The notes: generated from the letters alone by a model not told the origin. A stretch of 64,000 bases of DNA from Chrysomallon squamiferum (GCA_012295275.1 CM022668.1:16601891-16665890), one strand, 5' to 3'; positions 38,140 through 50,690 are shown, counted from the first letter of the stretch. A program made the numbers and translations.

Positions 38140-38400
38140 TAATCTAACAACATCATAAGTTTCTGTTTGTAACAATGAATAAGTTAATCTAGAGACAAAT
38201 GTATACGTTTGTGACGGTGACAATAAGTTTCTTTTTGTAACAGTGAATAAGTTAATCTAGAGACAAATGTATATGCTTGTAACGGTAACACTAAGTTTCT
38301 GTTTGTAACGGTGATACCGCTAATTTAAAGTTGCAATTCTTTTTGTAACGATAGGTACCAAAATCTAGTGTCTAAGAGATTTGTTTATAAAGGTAACATG
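38140..38400. repeat. ~68-bp decayed minisatellite
   Basis: AAGTTTCT followed by TTGTAAC recurs near 38156, 38224 and 38292 with a shared middle (GAATAAGTTAATCTAGAGAC) in two copies. Later partial copies are eroded. Confidence 0.75.
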
Positions 38401-38955
38401 GAACATTTTCCTTCAAATTTTATTTCTTTTTAAAGTTTAATGAGATAATTTAATATTTTACTGTTTTGTTTGTGAAGGTGTAAGTGATAATTCAGACAGT
38501 TTTTTTATAGTCTTTACATAATGATGAATGTCACTTTGGCATTTGGCAGTTTTGTTTACAACAGTAATAATCTATAGATTTTAAATTAATAAATTTTAAT
38601 TTTATAAAACTGTGATAACATAGCCATTCCTTAACACTTCAGTTTGTAATGTGACTGAGAAAATTTGAGACATCTAATTTTATAATTCTATGACTTCATT
38701 TTAATAGGACGATAAATTTTAAAAAAAGCTTTTACCTAAACAAACACAATTGTATTTTCTGCACTTAAGAGGAGAATAGGCTTCTGCTGCTATTGTAAAC
38801 CGATGATGATGTTCTTGAATCGTGATTCAAGTGTGTTAAGTACACGTTTCCACTCTGTTGACTGAGATTTTTGTGGGAACGTTTTGGAGCCCGACATGTG
38901 GTACTTACAATCACCCCCTGCATCAAACATCAGTTCGCCAAGACTATTAGCTGAA
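38401..38955. other. AT-rich non-coding
   Basis: It may contain further traces of the preceding repeat (TTTGTTTGTGAAGG, GTTTGTAAT words). No gene is seen. Confidence 0.45.
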
Positions 38956-39015
38956 CGAAGGAAGAAGAAGAATGAAGAAGAAGAAGAAGAAGAAGAAGAA
39001 GAAGAAGAAGAAGAA
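38956..39015. repeat. (GAA)n microsatellite
   Basis: About 17 GAA units. The reading frames give poly-Glu (+) or poly-Ser/Phe (-), not a gene. Confidence 0.94.
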
Positions 39016-39486
39016 AAAAAACGGAAGAAAACTCGTGAGTGTCTGTTACTGGTCCGAAGAGCATGTACAAAAGATTCCTGAAAGCTTTTCATGAAAAATT
39101 CCAGCTCGTATGAAGTTCTAGATTTGAAAAGATCAAGTCTGCAACGATCTTAAATATTTTTAAATCACTGCAGTAAAATCCAACACCAGTCCACGATAAG
39201 TTCAAGCAATTTATTTAGTTCACTCTTTCATTTTCTTTTCGGTACGGGTATTTTGATTATGTATGTGTAAATAATTTTTATATCATCATCATTATCTTCA
39301 TAACTATAGACTATAACCTTTGCTATTATTATCATCGTTATCATCATTGCCATTACTATTATCATTATTATTATTAGTATTACTACTACTACCATTGTTG
39401 TTGTTATTGTGTTACGAAGTCTTTGTAACAATACAAATCTACATATTACTTATAAAAAATCATCATATTTTTTCTTCACTTTATCA
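39016..39486. other. Unique and degenerate ATC/ATT-rich
   Basis: ATC, ATT and ACT units are mixed at 39280-39410. The remainder is unique. Confidence 0.6.
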
Positions 39487-39691
39487 TGGTTATGTGTGTG
39501 TGTATGTGTGTGTGTGTGTATGTGTGTGTGTATGTGTGTGTATTTGTGTGTATGTGTGTGTCTGAGTGTGTATGTGTTTATATCTGTGTGCATGTGTGTG
39601 TCTGTGTGTGTATGTGTGTGTATGTATTTACATGTGTGTGTATGTGTGTGTATATATATGTGTGTATGTATGTGTGTGTGTGTGTGTGTGT
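39487..39691. repeat. (TG)n/(TATG)n microsatellite
   Basis: About 200 bp of TG with TATG interruptions. The open V/C/M-rich frames on the plus strand are artefacts. Confidence 0.95.
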
Positions 39692-40195
39692 TTTGTAAGT
39701 CTAAACTTGTCTCTGTGTTTGTGCTGTATTCTGAACGCTGCTTTCACAGCTAACAGTGAGCGTACAATCAGAACTGTAATTCTGTAAAAAGCTTTTATCC
39801 CAAGTTTTGTTTTAACAGTTTCTGACAGACTGATAAATCAACTACAGAAATTAATGAAGTTCCGTGCCACTTGCTCAGCATAAACAAATCATTTCGAAGT
39901 TGGAAAATATCAACAGAAAGAACAAAACAAAAAGAAAGAAAATCTACACGGTGAAATTTTGAAAAACCTTTCACTTGTTTAAACTAAACTGCTTTTCGCA
40001 AGATACCTGTGCAATACAGCAAGTTGTTTTTATTCAACAAGATAGCGGCGAGTTTTTTTTCACTATACGACGTATTTCTTATTTAATTTTTTTTTTATGT
40101 GACAATAATAATCTACATTTCAAATAAGTAACTATTTCAGAATTACATTTGCTAACAATAATGATATTATTTTTGTTATATGAGTATGTGAGTGC
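39692..40195. other. Unique AT-rich non-coding
   Basis: No gene or repeat array is seen. Confidence 0.5.
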
Positions 40196-40360
40196 GAGAG
40201 AGAGATATGTGTATATATCTATATATGTGTGTGTGTATATGTATATATATACATATGTATAAATATATGCATGTATGTATATATGTATGTATGTATGTAT
40301 ATGTACGTATGTATTATATATGTATCTAAGTACGTATGTATCTATGTATGTATGTATTCT
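40196..40360. repeat. (TATA/TATG)n microsatellite
   Basis: ATAT, TATG and TACG units over about 160 bp. Confidence 0.88.
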
Positions 40361-42439
40361 ACAAATAAAGTTATATTAAAAATTAATCTTTATTGCAGAA
40401 ATATGTTTTTCGTATGATGAATGTGTTTGTGTTTTACACGTGTGTGTGTTTGCCAGTAACATGTTCACACACGAGGTCAGTTCTATAACAAAAGGTTAAA
40501 TCAATCAAACAACAGATTGCGATGCCTTCTTGTATCCGCACATAACGTCGTGACAATAAATGCGACCGAACGTATGTGTATTGTGTGCGTGTGAGTGGGT
40601 GTTACTGCTACACGATGAAATAAAATATTGTATATATATATATATATATGTATGTATGTACATTTCTGTCTGTTTCTGTCTCGTACACAGGGATTAGATA
40701 CGACAAAGTTTTAATAAAATGTGTTACAGATAACAGTCTGGACAAGACTCGTGTTTACCCTCGAGCGACTTGAGAAACACGTGATTACCCGGAACATCAA
40801 CGTCCACAGCTTTATCGACAACACACGAAACGCGTTATTCGTTCCCCTCCCACGGGCAGAGCTGTATTATTGACAGCAGATGAAATGCGTGGTAAGTTCC
40901 CCTCCCAAAGGCAGAACGTCTGTGAGACGTAGAAATATTGGTATTTGTGAACTCGTCAAGTTCTCTCTGGAAACCATAACCTTTATCCACTGCGATAAAA
41001 TCAATATAAGAAAAATCAATTTAAGCATAAGACGTCCACTCCGCTATCTGTAATGAGAATTCACAGAAAATATTCACAAATAACATTCAGAGAAGGAACT
41101 GTATGAGCGAAATGTTTTCGAATAGATTATGACGGTGTTTTTGACAGAGATAACTGTATTAATATTTACTGTTATTATCTTACGTAAAGTAACTAAACAT
41201 TATCAAATTAAGCTGCAGCTTTTAATTTCTCCAATATTTTGATGCCGATTACTACAGTAAAATGGAATCTCTTTTTACACTGAACGTTAAACTCTTCATC
41301 TTTATTCTATATAGTCTGTTTTGCTTACCAGAAATTTTTACAGAAGAGAGAATTCAAAAAATAATAGAAGTAATCAAATAAGAACAGAAAATGGTTTTGT
41401 TTTGATGAAAAAGGAAATGTAAAGATATCTTGAACTAAACTCTTTTCATGATTTATATGATGGAAACTTTATAAGGCCTTTTTTGCTACACGCATCCATT
41501 ATCAATATGATAAACATTATCTGTGTATTGAATGTCTTATAGACATTAGAGACTGTGGCATGACAAGCATACTTGATCTAGACTATGATCGGAACATGAT
41601 GTAAATTATTAACAACACCATGCGCATGCGTAAATATGATTTTCTGTGATCTTAAATAGACGTTTTCGGAAATGTGAGAGATGAAGACAAATGTAAGAGT
41701 ATTTTAATATTTCTCTATTGAAAGCATGTCCAGGATCACTACCCACACAGCATCATTTCCGTGGTTTGTGGTTGGGACGTTCGCATTGTTGGAAAGCACG
41801 ACCAGTCAGTCATATCAATAAAAGACGAACATGCTTTAATTACTTAAGTGAGACAGAAAATTGATAAATATACAGCAACTGAAAGCTGAATGAAGGGCCG
41901 GACATCTTCTCACTGCATCGCTAAACTCGCGCTGAGAATAACTGTTTGTTTTAGGAAGTTAATTACAGAACGGAACTGTAAGACCTTTGGGGGCAAACAC
42001 AAACTGGCTGATTTGAAAATAACCTACTCTCAAGAATGTTTTTCAGTATTTTAAATATTCTGAATTTCTTTACCTATTTTAGTTCTGTTTTCTATTTTTC
42101 TGGGTTTTTTTTTATAAGAAGAAGAAGAAGGAAAGAAAGAAAGAAGAAAGAAGACAAAATAAAAAGATTGAACAGGAGTAATTGAATAATATTGCTGAAA
42201 TCTCCGAATAATACATTGTTAAGTAAACATCGGCAGACTTCGTGAAGTAAACTTGAAGATAAAACAAATCGATAAAACAAATACAGCGTTAAATGTAATT
42301 TGTTTCAAGTATTTGCTTGGAACTAAATCAATCTATTATTGTTATTGAGAACACTGTCGTAGTCGTTTCGTTGTCACAGCGTTGACGTCACATCCTTTAT
42401 AACTAGAGCGTCGTCATACGCTGTTAAAATACAATGAAA
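40361..42439. other. Unique non-coding with 55-bp duplication
   Basis: In the GC-balanced part at 40720-40950, a ~55-bp segment is tandemly duplicated, marked by GTTCCCCTCCC at 40841 and 40896. A short (TA)n/(TATG)n lies at 40630-40662 and a purine-rich GAAGAAG run at 42118-42150. No gene is supported. Confidence 0.45.
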
Positions 42440-43010
42440 AACATTTTTTTTTTTTTTTAATAAAAACGTCATGTTGTTTTTAAAAACGTCATGTTGTTTT
42501 TAAAAACACCACTGCAGTATTTTGCACGAAAACATCAAGTTCGTCGTCTTATACAGTACAATAACGATGCATTATATTACAATGTTAATTACTGTTATAA
42601 CAATGTCTTTCTTCCAGTACAGTATTATCGTTCTGTATTACAATACAATGACGTCTTATCGTATAACAACAGAGTAACGTATCATCATGTTACGTCTTGT
42701 TACAACATACTTTCTTTTAAATTACAAATCATAATGTCATATCACGTTCCAGTAACGTTACGTCATGTTACAATACAATAATGCTACTTTATTGCAATAT
42801 AGAAAAAAGGTTACATTATGTTACAATACAATAAGATTAGGCCTGTTAAAGTACAATAATGTCAGGTCTTGTTACAATGTTACAATACAATAAGATTAGG
42901 CCTGTTAAAGTACAATAATGGCAGGTCTTGTTACAGTGTTACAATACAATAAGATTAGGCCTGTTACAGTACAATAATGTCAGGTCTTGTTACAGTGTTG
43001 CTGTGACCGA
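42440..43010. repeat. Decaying TTACAATACAATA repeat with 59-bp array
   Basis: After a poly-T (42445-42457), the words GTTACAATACAATAA and ACGTC recur irregularly. At 42815-43005 they form a clear 59-bp tandem repeat of three copies (GGCCTGTTA at 42840, 42899 and 42958). The left part is more diverged than the right. Confidence 0.8.
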
Positions 43011-43815
43011 TTTCTTGAAATAAAGTCAAATATTAAAACAAACAAATTAAGTAAATAAATAAAAAACTATAATATCTGAAGAAAGATATTTCTGAGGATT
43101 TCAGTGACTGCCACGTGTTTGTGTTTTGTGTTTTGTGTTTGTGTTTGTGTTTTGTGTTTGAGATGCTGGACTCGGGAGACGTTGTGTTTGGTAAGGTGTG
43201 TCTAATCTTGGTCTATAATAAGACTGTTGTAGACGAAGGCTGAGAAGAAAATTCCCTGGACTAATCGAATAGCTAACAACAGACTTGAAACGAGTCATTT
43301 TAATTAATGTCTAACCTCGTGGGTTGGGTTAATTTCATTAAAGAACCGTTAGTCTTTGATATATCCGTACCAGCGTGATCATTCGTGTTCGTTTGAGAAA
43401 AAAAAAAAAAAAGGCTACGTTATTATTTATTAACATTAACAGAGGCTAATTAGAGAGTCGTCCTAAAACTCGCTGATTAAATAAATTCATCGATTACTTT
43501 GTACCATTCTTTTTGTACGTAAATAGTAAACGTGGGTCTCTGTATCTGTGTGTGTGTGTGTTTAAAAATGAGATATGATTGAGTGAAACAAGAAACAGAG
43601 AAGAAGCTCACTGTGAGACACAAGTGGATTATTAGACACAAACAGTAAGACTGTTTGATAAATGGATAGAAAACAGACAGGAAGAAAGACAGACAGGTTT
43701 AGTTACGAAGACTGAAACAGAAATGATGGAACAGTCGTTGAATGAGAGGACCATGTTCAGAGAAAAAGGCGATTCAAATCTGAGAGATAGAAAGAGAGGT
43801 AGAGATAGATAAAAA

Positions 43816-43819
<4 letters not shown>
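43011..43819. other. Unique non-coding with short GTTTTGT repeat
   Basis: GTGTTTTGTGTTTGT units lie at 43117-43160 and a poly-A of about 15 at 43400-43414. No gene. Confidence 0.5.

Positions 43820-43889
<70 letters not shown>
43820..43889. repeat. (GA)n microsatellite
   Basis: About 35 perfect GA units. Confidence 0.97.
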
Positions 43890-43891
<2 letters not shown>

Positions 43892-43990
43892 CAAGTAGTT
43901 ATAAGCAGAAAAAGACATTAAGTCGACTGGTTTTTACAAACGTATGTCTACGTAACACGTGTGAATGAGACAGTCTACTGTGGTTTAGTC

Positions 43991-44510
43991 GTTGCGTAAG
44001 AACACAGCGATTCGATTACTGGTACAGAGAATACAGACAGTAGTTGTGTAAGAACACAGTGATTCGATCAGTGGTACAGAGAATACAGACAGTAGTTGCG
44101 TAAGAACACAGTGATTCGATTAGTGGTACAGAGAATACAGACAGTAGTTGCGTAAGAACACAGTGATTCGATCAGTGGTACAAAGAATACAGACAGTAGT
44201 TGTGTAAGAACAAAGTGATTCGATTAGTGGTACAGAGAATACAGACAGTAGTTGTGTAAGAATACAGTGATTCGATCAGTGGTACAGAGAATACAGACAG
44301 TAGTTGTGTAAGAACAAAGTGATTCGATTAGTGGTACAGAGAATACAGACAGTAGTTGTGTAAGAACACAGTGATTCGATTAGTGGTACAGAGAATACAG
44401 ACAGTAGTTGTGTAAGAACACAGTGATTCGATCAGTGGTACAGAGAATACAGACAGTAGTTGTGTAAGAACACAGTGATTCGATTAGTGGTACAGAGAAT
44501 ACAGACACGT
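43991..44510. repeat. 52-bp minisatellite, 10 copies
   Basis: Period is exactly 52 bp (GTTGYGTAAG at 43991, 44043, 44095 and onward). The copies share AACACAGTGATTCGAT and TGGTACAGAGAATACAGAC. Two variant sites, GATTAG/GATCAG and GTTGCG/GTTGTG, alternate between copies, which suggests duplication of two-copy blocks. Confidence 0.96.
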
Positions 44511-44718
44511 GTCTTTGAGTACACTGCGGTCAAGTGAAACATGACACCGTCTCCAAGGACACCGCCCATCCACACGTGTTTCAGTAAAACATTAAGTTAT
44601 TATTTTACTCTCTTCATTAGAGTCATGTCCATGACAGGCGTGTTTGAATAATTAGCTAAAGAAGAACCATTAACCATTTACATAACCTTTTGTAATTATT
44701 AAAACGAAAAGACAAAGG

Positions 44719-45164
<446 letters not shown>

Positions 45165-45660
45165 GCTAAGGAAAACAGTATGTTTCAGTGGTATTCCAGT
45201 ACAATAAAGAAAACAGTGTGGTTTAGTAGTATTCCAGTACAATAAAAAAAAACGGTAAGGTTTACAAGTAATTCAGTATTGTAAAGAAAACAGTATGTTT
45301 CAGTGGTATTCCAGTACAATAAAGGAAACGGTGTGGTTTAGTAGTATTCCAGTACAATAAAGGAAACGGTAAGGTTTACAAGTAATTCAGTATTGTAAAG
45401 AAAACAGTGTGGTATAGTAATATTCCAATAGTGATTCACTGATATTCCAATAGGGCATTACAGTATACTAAGGAAACCAGTAAGCATTTATGATTTTGGT
45501 GTATCTGTTATAAAGAAAACAGGTCCATTTGCAATACTATTCTATTATAATTACAGAACTCCAGTATACTAACTAAACTCGTTATACTGACATTGCACTA
45601 TGCTAACGAAAACAGTATACTTTATGATATTTCTGTGACTTTAAAAAAACACTTTACCTC
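45165..45660. repeat. ~38-bp minisatellite with decayed flank
   Basis: The phrase CAGTACAATAAAGAAAAC followed by GTGGTTTAGTAGTATTC recurs at about 38-40 bp from 45165 to 45420, then in increasingly eroded form to about 45660. Confidence 0.75.
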
Positions 45661-47113
45661 ATACATTTAATTCTGACATGAAAGAATCTTGTATGTTTAC
45701 GATATTTATTACGACACTCGTTTGTTCTCGTAATATTGCAGAAAAAAAAAGCTTTAGGTTTACGTTTTCCACTACATAAACTGTATAATATTCCACTACA
45801 CAAAAGAAAACAATATGAGTCATTGAATTACAACACAGATAACATTAAAGTAAGTGCTTTATGTCGTACAATGAAGATTTCTTGCGGTTTTCACGGAATC
45901 TTTGACTTACCTGTTAGCAGAATTCTTCACTTTGTTACAGCTGCCTTCTTCTTCATAATAAAAGCTGCAGTTAATAACAAAAATGTCCCACACTCATACA
46001 TTACCTGCGTCTTGACATCTATACTGCAAATTAAAGATTGTTTATTGCGCCGAGGCATCAATATATGTAAATGTGATTGATTTCGGGTAAAGGGTTTGCA
46101 TAATCATAATATGAAGACGAGTTAAAATTAGAAAACTGAACGAAAATGGCTTTAACTGGAAAATATCAACTTGCAAATCATTCTGTTTCGTCTTATCAAG
46201 TCAGAATATGTTGAGTTAGATATTTAATTAACATATTATGATCTTGACCTTGAATTTCAGTCTTTTTCTCTTTCCGATATGTAAAAATAAATGAATACGT
46301 TTTGTTGTCATTCTTAAAAGAATACACTTTTAATTATTAAATAGAAATTAAACAATAAATAACTTTTGAAATTTTGTTAGTAAGCAAAAGCATTGACTGC
46401 AGATTACATATGATAGAAATATTAACATGTTTTATTGACTTTCATAAACGAATGGAATTTTCAATTAACAATATTATCTATTTATAAAGATAACAAAACT
46501 TTAAATTATTAAGTATGTATCATCCTGTGATCTATTTCTTAAGTTATTACTTACTAGTTATGACAAATACAATAGTAAATACTGCTATAAAATGTACGAT
46601 CCGTGTTTGAGTTAAAAAAAAGGTGACTTGTTTACAAATATTGTTAGTATTTAAGATGGCAATGTGACTGTAATATATTACCATTAAAACATAAAATAAC
46701 ATACACATGTCAGAAAAAACAATCAATATTACATTCGTAAGAATACAAAAAACATTTATTTTAATTACATAAAATGTGCCAAGAAAATAATCGTCACGAA
46801 AATAACAGAACAGAACGAAAAAGAGGTGCATAAAAAACAAAATACAGCAAACAACTGCGAGAGAACACAGAGTTTACAAGAAACCAGCCTCCTGTTAGCG
46901 ACTCACACTTTTTATTTAATTACGAGTCTTAACTTCGTCCAGAAATAGCTCACACACGTGTGCTGTGTAACACCACGTTGAGATGGTCTGCACGTGTTCG
47001 CAGTGGAAACAAGAGACTGGTTTTGATAAAACACGTAAAGCCACAATAAGAAAATTGTTGTAAAAAAGTAGACAAAAAAAATATGTACCACCACATATTG
47101 AGCTTCGTCCCAC
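45661..47113. other. AT-rich non-coding, possibly intronic
   Basis: No exon is seen. The 114-codon plus-strand frame at 45736-46080 starts in a poly-A stretch and has no recognisable domain. If the minus-strand exon just to the right is real, this interval is the beginning of its downstream intron. Confidence 0.45.
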
Positions 47114-47405
47114 CTTTTAGCGGAAGCGGACCCTTTGACCGGAGGTTTCAAGTTGCTCAGATTGACTTTTGGTTTCGAGTCTTGCGCATCTACCGGAACT
47201 ACCAGCACGGGGGGGTGCTCCTCCAGGACAGTGATATCTTCCTCTCCGCACCTCTCATTGGGGGGGCAGCGTTTGTTGACTGTCAGTCTCCTCTCTCCCA
47301 TGGGGCATGACATACTACTAGAGGGACAGCCGCTTTCCAACATGGAATGCATCCATGAAGTTTGGAAGATCGCCAAGTGAAGTTTGTTTGCGTAGGCGTG
47401 TACAC
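47114..47405 (-). CDS. Candidate protein-coding exon of unknown gene
   Basis: This is the only segment that reads as real coding sequence. A minus-strand frame spans 46912-47478. Its middle (about residues 25-122) has balanced composition with GC-rich third positions, unlike the AT-rich flanks, and a Pro/Cys/Glu/Lys-rich stretch with no repeat. Visible sequence words include CPMGERRLTVNKRC, EEDITVLEEHPPVLVVP and PKVNLSNLKPP. A good donor, AAAG|GTGGGA, occurs at 47114/47113, right where composition falls back to AT-rich. An acceptor candidate, CACAG|GT, lies at 47406/47405, with a second CTCTAG at about 47318. An in-frame Met lies at 47350-47352, so it could also be a first coding exon. Beyond the donor the frame reads into a hydrophobic run (about residues 128-150), which I read as translated intron, though a single-exon membrane protein is the alternative. 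I recognise no domain and assign no function. Confidence 0.45.
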
Positions 47406-48200
47406 CTGTGTTCTCGTCCCAACCGGGAGCAAAATAAATATTGGCAAAAATGGTGAAATTTTGTGACGTCGACTCCAAGCTGTGTCTACTGCCTCATCTG
47501 CTGTCGGGTTTCGTGGAAGATGTCTCAGCACTGAAAAAACGATGTGCCCAGCAGACGAGTAATTTCCGTGAATTCACAAGAGAAAAGCGTTGTGTTTGAA
47601 ACTGCTATATTCCAGTGCACCACTATTGCTTATCCTAACTAGAAGTTATAAAGATTCTGTCTCGAATCCTTGAATTAGAATAGTAAACGAGAAAAAACAC
47701 TTGATATGTAACACGTAGATGGTTGTTCCTAGTTCTATAAGATATGTTTTATATTTCTGCAACACCAACCCACTTGTAACAAGCACTCCACAGACGCCCT
47801 CCCTTTGTAACACATTAATGTTTTATAGCATCTGTAATAAAACACGAAAACACTGAATGTGTAACAACAGATAAACAACAGAAATACCTTTGATGCTGGT
47901 GAGAGATGGAAATAGAATTATTCTGTGACAAACACGATGTTTCACACTCTCTCGTCGTATCAGTGAGTCTTTGTCTCAGACATGTACAGTATCGAACTGG
48001 CACTAATTATTGTGAATTTCTTAGAGCTGCACTGGATTTCATACGCACTGTGAGAACTTACTTTTATATTTCTGTAGTAAGATATCACAATATAGTTCTT
48101 ACAACACCAGTGTTATTATTTACACATCTATTACCGTCTCACAGCTGTAATTTTGTCTCGGATACCATCTCCCAAATAATTCTGCTCTGATATCAGTTTG
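47406..48200. other. Unique, GC-balanced then AT-rich
   Basis: Just upstream (in the minus sense) of the candidate exon. The 47406-47560 part is GC-balanced and could hold intron end, 5' UTR or promoter. A pyrimidine-rich stretch lies on the minus strand near 47425-47455, in the position of a splice-acceptor tract. No other exon is supported. Confidence 0.4.
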
Positions 48201-48480
48201 GAAAATTAAAGAAACATAAATAGATATCTTACCATCTCACAGTATTAATTAGTGATTTGTGACTATTTCTTAAATTCGTTTCGCAGTGTTAACTAATATT
48301 TTTAATTTGGTCTCATAATATTAACCAGTGATATTTGTGGATATCCAAATCTTCGTCTCACTCTGTTGAAATCTCACAGAGGTTGGTGAATTTCTCACAC
48401 ACTGATAATACTAGCACGCACAGTTATGTTTCGAACACGTTTTCAAATAATCCACAGACAGAATTAGTTTAAGGAAATCT
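48201..48480. repeat. Decayed ~60-70-bp repeat
   Basis: CTCACAGTATTAATTAGTGAT, TCGCAGTGTTAACTAATAT and CTCATAATATTAACCAGTGAT are three related phrases at about 60-65-bp spacing. This looks like an old minisatellite. Confidence 0.5.
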
Positions 48481-48879
48481 AGAAACAAAATCTGCAGAAT
48501 TATTCTCCAAATCTTCTCTTACCCAAAACGAGTTTTGAAAATTGTCGATTTCTACGTCAGTCAGTGTCAATACTTTTAATTATCACTTTCAAACTTAGAA
48601 ACTCAGTGGTAATGTGTTTTTCCTGCTACTGATTTTATGCTAAACACAAAGTAAGATGTTCGCTTGTACCACTAGCCGACCGCTGACTGTGTTAGCTAGA
48701 AACAACAATGAAAACAGTTTCTCTTCACATGTTAAGCATTTACCTCTAATTACGTTCCTTCCGATTGCGTGAAGACAGAGCTTTCTGAAGAAAACACGGC
48801 TGCCTGCACTGATGTATCTGCAACAGAAAAATCAAAATTCATTTAATATAGCACGTAGCGAAGTATACAAAAGAGCGTA
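48481..48879. other. Unique non-coding
   Basis: No gene. A tRNA A-box-like word on the minus strand (GGCTAGTGGTACAAGCG, near 48661-48682) is too short to call a SINE. Confidence 0.45.
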
Positions 48880-49792
48880 TGTGTGTGTGTGGAAAACTCA
48901 CATTTGTTACCGCACGTTGGAGAATGTAGAATACAGTGCGTGGAACACAGATATATTCATTACCGTAAAGTAACACTATAAATAGTTTACTGGATAACGC
49001 AAAGTCTACAATTGAAGATAATTACACGAAGAATACACAAATCGCGTGTTAGCTACATGATTACAATATATTATATGTTAATTATTTATTTATCTATGAG
49101 ACGTACAAAATGTATACAACTTCATAGAGGAACACAATATTTATTTTGCGTACTGAAAGCAGCAAAATGTAAAACACTTGAAATATTCTGTATTACAAGT
49201 TATAATTAGTTGTCAGACGTAGAAAATGTAGTACACGGGATACATGAAGAATATATTCACTTGTTAAACGTCCTAAAAGTAGCAAAATGTTCAGTGCGTG
49301 ACATATGAACAATATACTTATTTATTAGACGTTCAAAATGTAAAATATTTGATTTATGAACAATATACTTATTTATTAGACGTTCAAAATGTAAAATATT
49401 TGATTTATGAATAATATACTTATTTATTAGATATACGAAATGTAGTATATATGATAACATGAACAATGATTTTTTATTTACTATTAAGAGTGGTTATATA
49501 CAATACATCATAAATGATAAATATATTTACATATGTGTCCCTGTCGATATAAGTTTTTAAAAATGTATTAAAAATACAACAAATGAACTATAAGTAGAAA
49601 ACTGTAGAATGCGAAAATGGACAATGGTATTGGAAATAGCAAAAAATACAGTGCATAGTCTATGAACAAAATAGTTATTACTGTAAGCAAGAAACTGACC
49701 AGTGCATAATATATGAAAAACTGAAACGTATTTTTGCAAATAACAGTATATACAGTGCGTGGTTTGTCAGCAATATAGCCACCACTGGAGGT
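48880..49792. repeat. Decayed left part of the 51-bp minisatellite
   Basis: Phrases such as CAGTGCGTGACATATGAAC, AATATACTTATTTATTAGAC and CAAAATGTAAAATATTTGA recur. At 49331 and 49382 the spacing is exactly 51 bp. They align loosely with the cleaner unit to the right (TATGGACAGTACACCTATT...TTAGC...CAAAACGTGATA), so this is likely the older, diverged end of one array. Confidence 0.6.
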
Positions 49793-50690
49793 GAGTACAA
49801 AAACGTGATACTCTGACAGTACACTTACTGCTGTAATAAGCAAGCAGTACAAAAACGTGATACTCTGACAGTACACTTACTGCTGTAATTAGCAAGCAGT
49901 ACAAAAACGTGATACTCTGACAATACACTTACTGCTGTAATAAGCAAGCAGTACAAAAACATGATACTCTGACAATACACTTACTACTGTAATTAGCAAG
50001 CAGTACAAAAAATTAGCAAGCAGTACAAAAACATGATACTCTGACAGTACACTTACTGCTGTAATAAGCAAGCAGTACAAAAACGTGATACTCTGACAGT
50101 ACACTTACTGCTGTAATTAGCAAGCGGTACAAAACGTGATATATGGACAGTACACCTATTGCTGTAATAGCAAGCAGTACAAAACGTGATATATGGACAG
50201 TACACCTATTGCTGTAATTAGCAAGCGGTACAAAACGTGATATATGGACAGTACACCTATTGCTGTAATTAGCAAGCTGTACAAAACGTGATACTCTGAC
50301 AGTACACCTATTGTTGTAATTAGCAAGCAGTACAAAACGTGATATATGGACAGTACACCTATTGCTGTAATTAGCTAGCAGTAGAAAACGTGATATATGG
50401 ACAGTACACCTATTGCTGTAATTAGCAAGCAGTACAAAACGTGATATATGGACAGTACACCTATTGCTGTAATTAGCTAGCAGTGCAAAACGTGATATAT
50501 GGACAGTACACCTATTGCTGTAATTAGCTAGCAGTAGAAAACGTGATATATGGACAGTACACCTATTGCTGTAATTAGCAAGCAGTACAAAACGTGATAT
50601 ATGGACAGTACACATATTGCTGTAATAGCAAGCAGTACAAAACGTGATATATGGACAGTACACCTATTGCTGTAATTAGCTAGCAGTGCA
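49793..50690. repeat. 51/52-bp minisatellite, ~17 copies, two subfamilies
   Basis: Units contain CAGTACAAAAACGTGATAC and CTGCTGTAATTAGCAAG. Copies at 49793-50130 are mostly the 52-bp ATACTCTGAC type. Copies from about 50130 to 50690 are mostly the 51-bp ATATATGGAC type. Because 51 is 17 codons, the right block keeps a minus-strand frame open for about 216 codons as a repeating peptide, which I regard as an artefact. Confidence 0.93.

Noticed and set aside
41745-41815. Another tRNA-like fragment (GTGGTTTGTGGTTGGGACG)
   Set aside because: Only an A-box-like phrase is present, with no B-box at the right distance.
43991-44510. CRISPR-like array
   Set aside because: The copies are directly adjacent full-length tandem units with no unique spacers, in an animal-like genome. 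It is a minisatellite.
45736-46080. 114-codon plus-strand frame
   Set aside because: Starts in poly-A, has AT-driven amino-acid content, no domain and no splice context. Considered chance.
46912-47113. Transmembrane tail of the 188-codon frame as a real membrane protein end
   Set aside because: The hydrophobic run begins where DNA turns T-rich just after a good splice donor, which intronic sequence would also produce. Kept as an alternative, not as the main call.
50013-50663. 216-codon minus-strand frame with a 17-residue repeat
   Set aside because: Explained by the 51-bp minisatellite. The frame ends where the unit changes to 52 bp or carries an indel.
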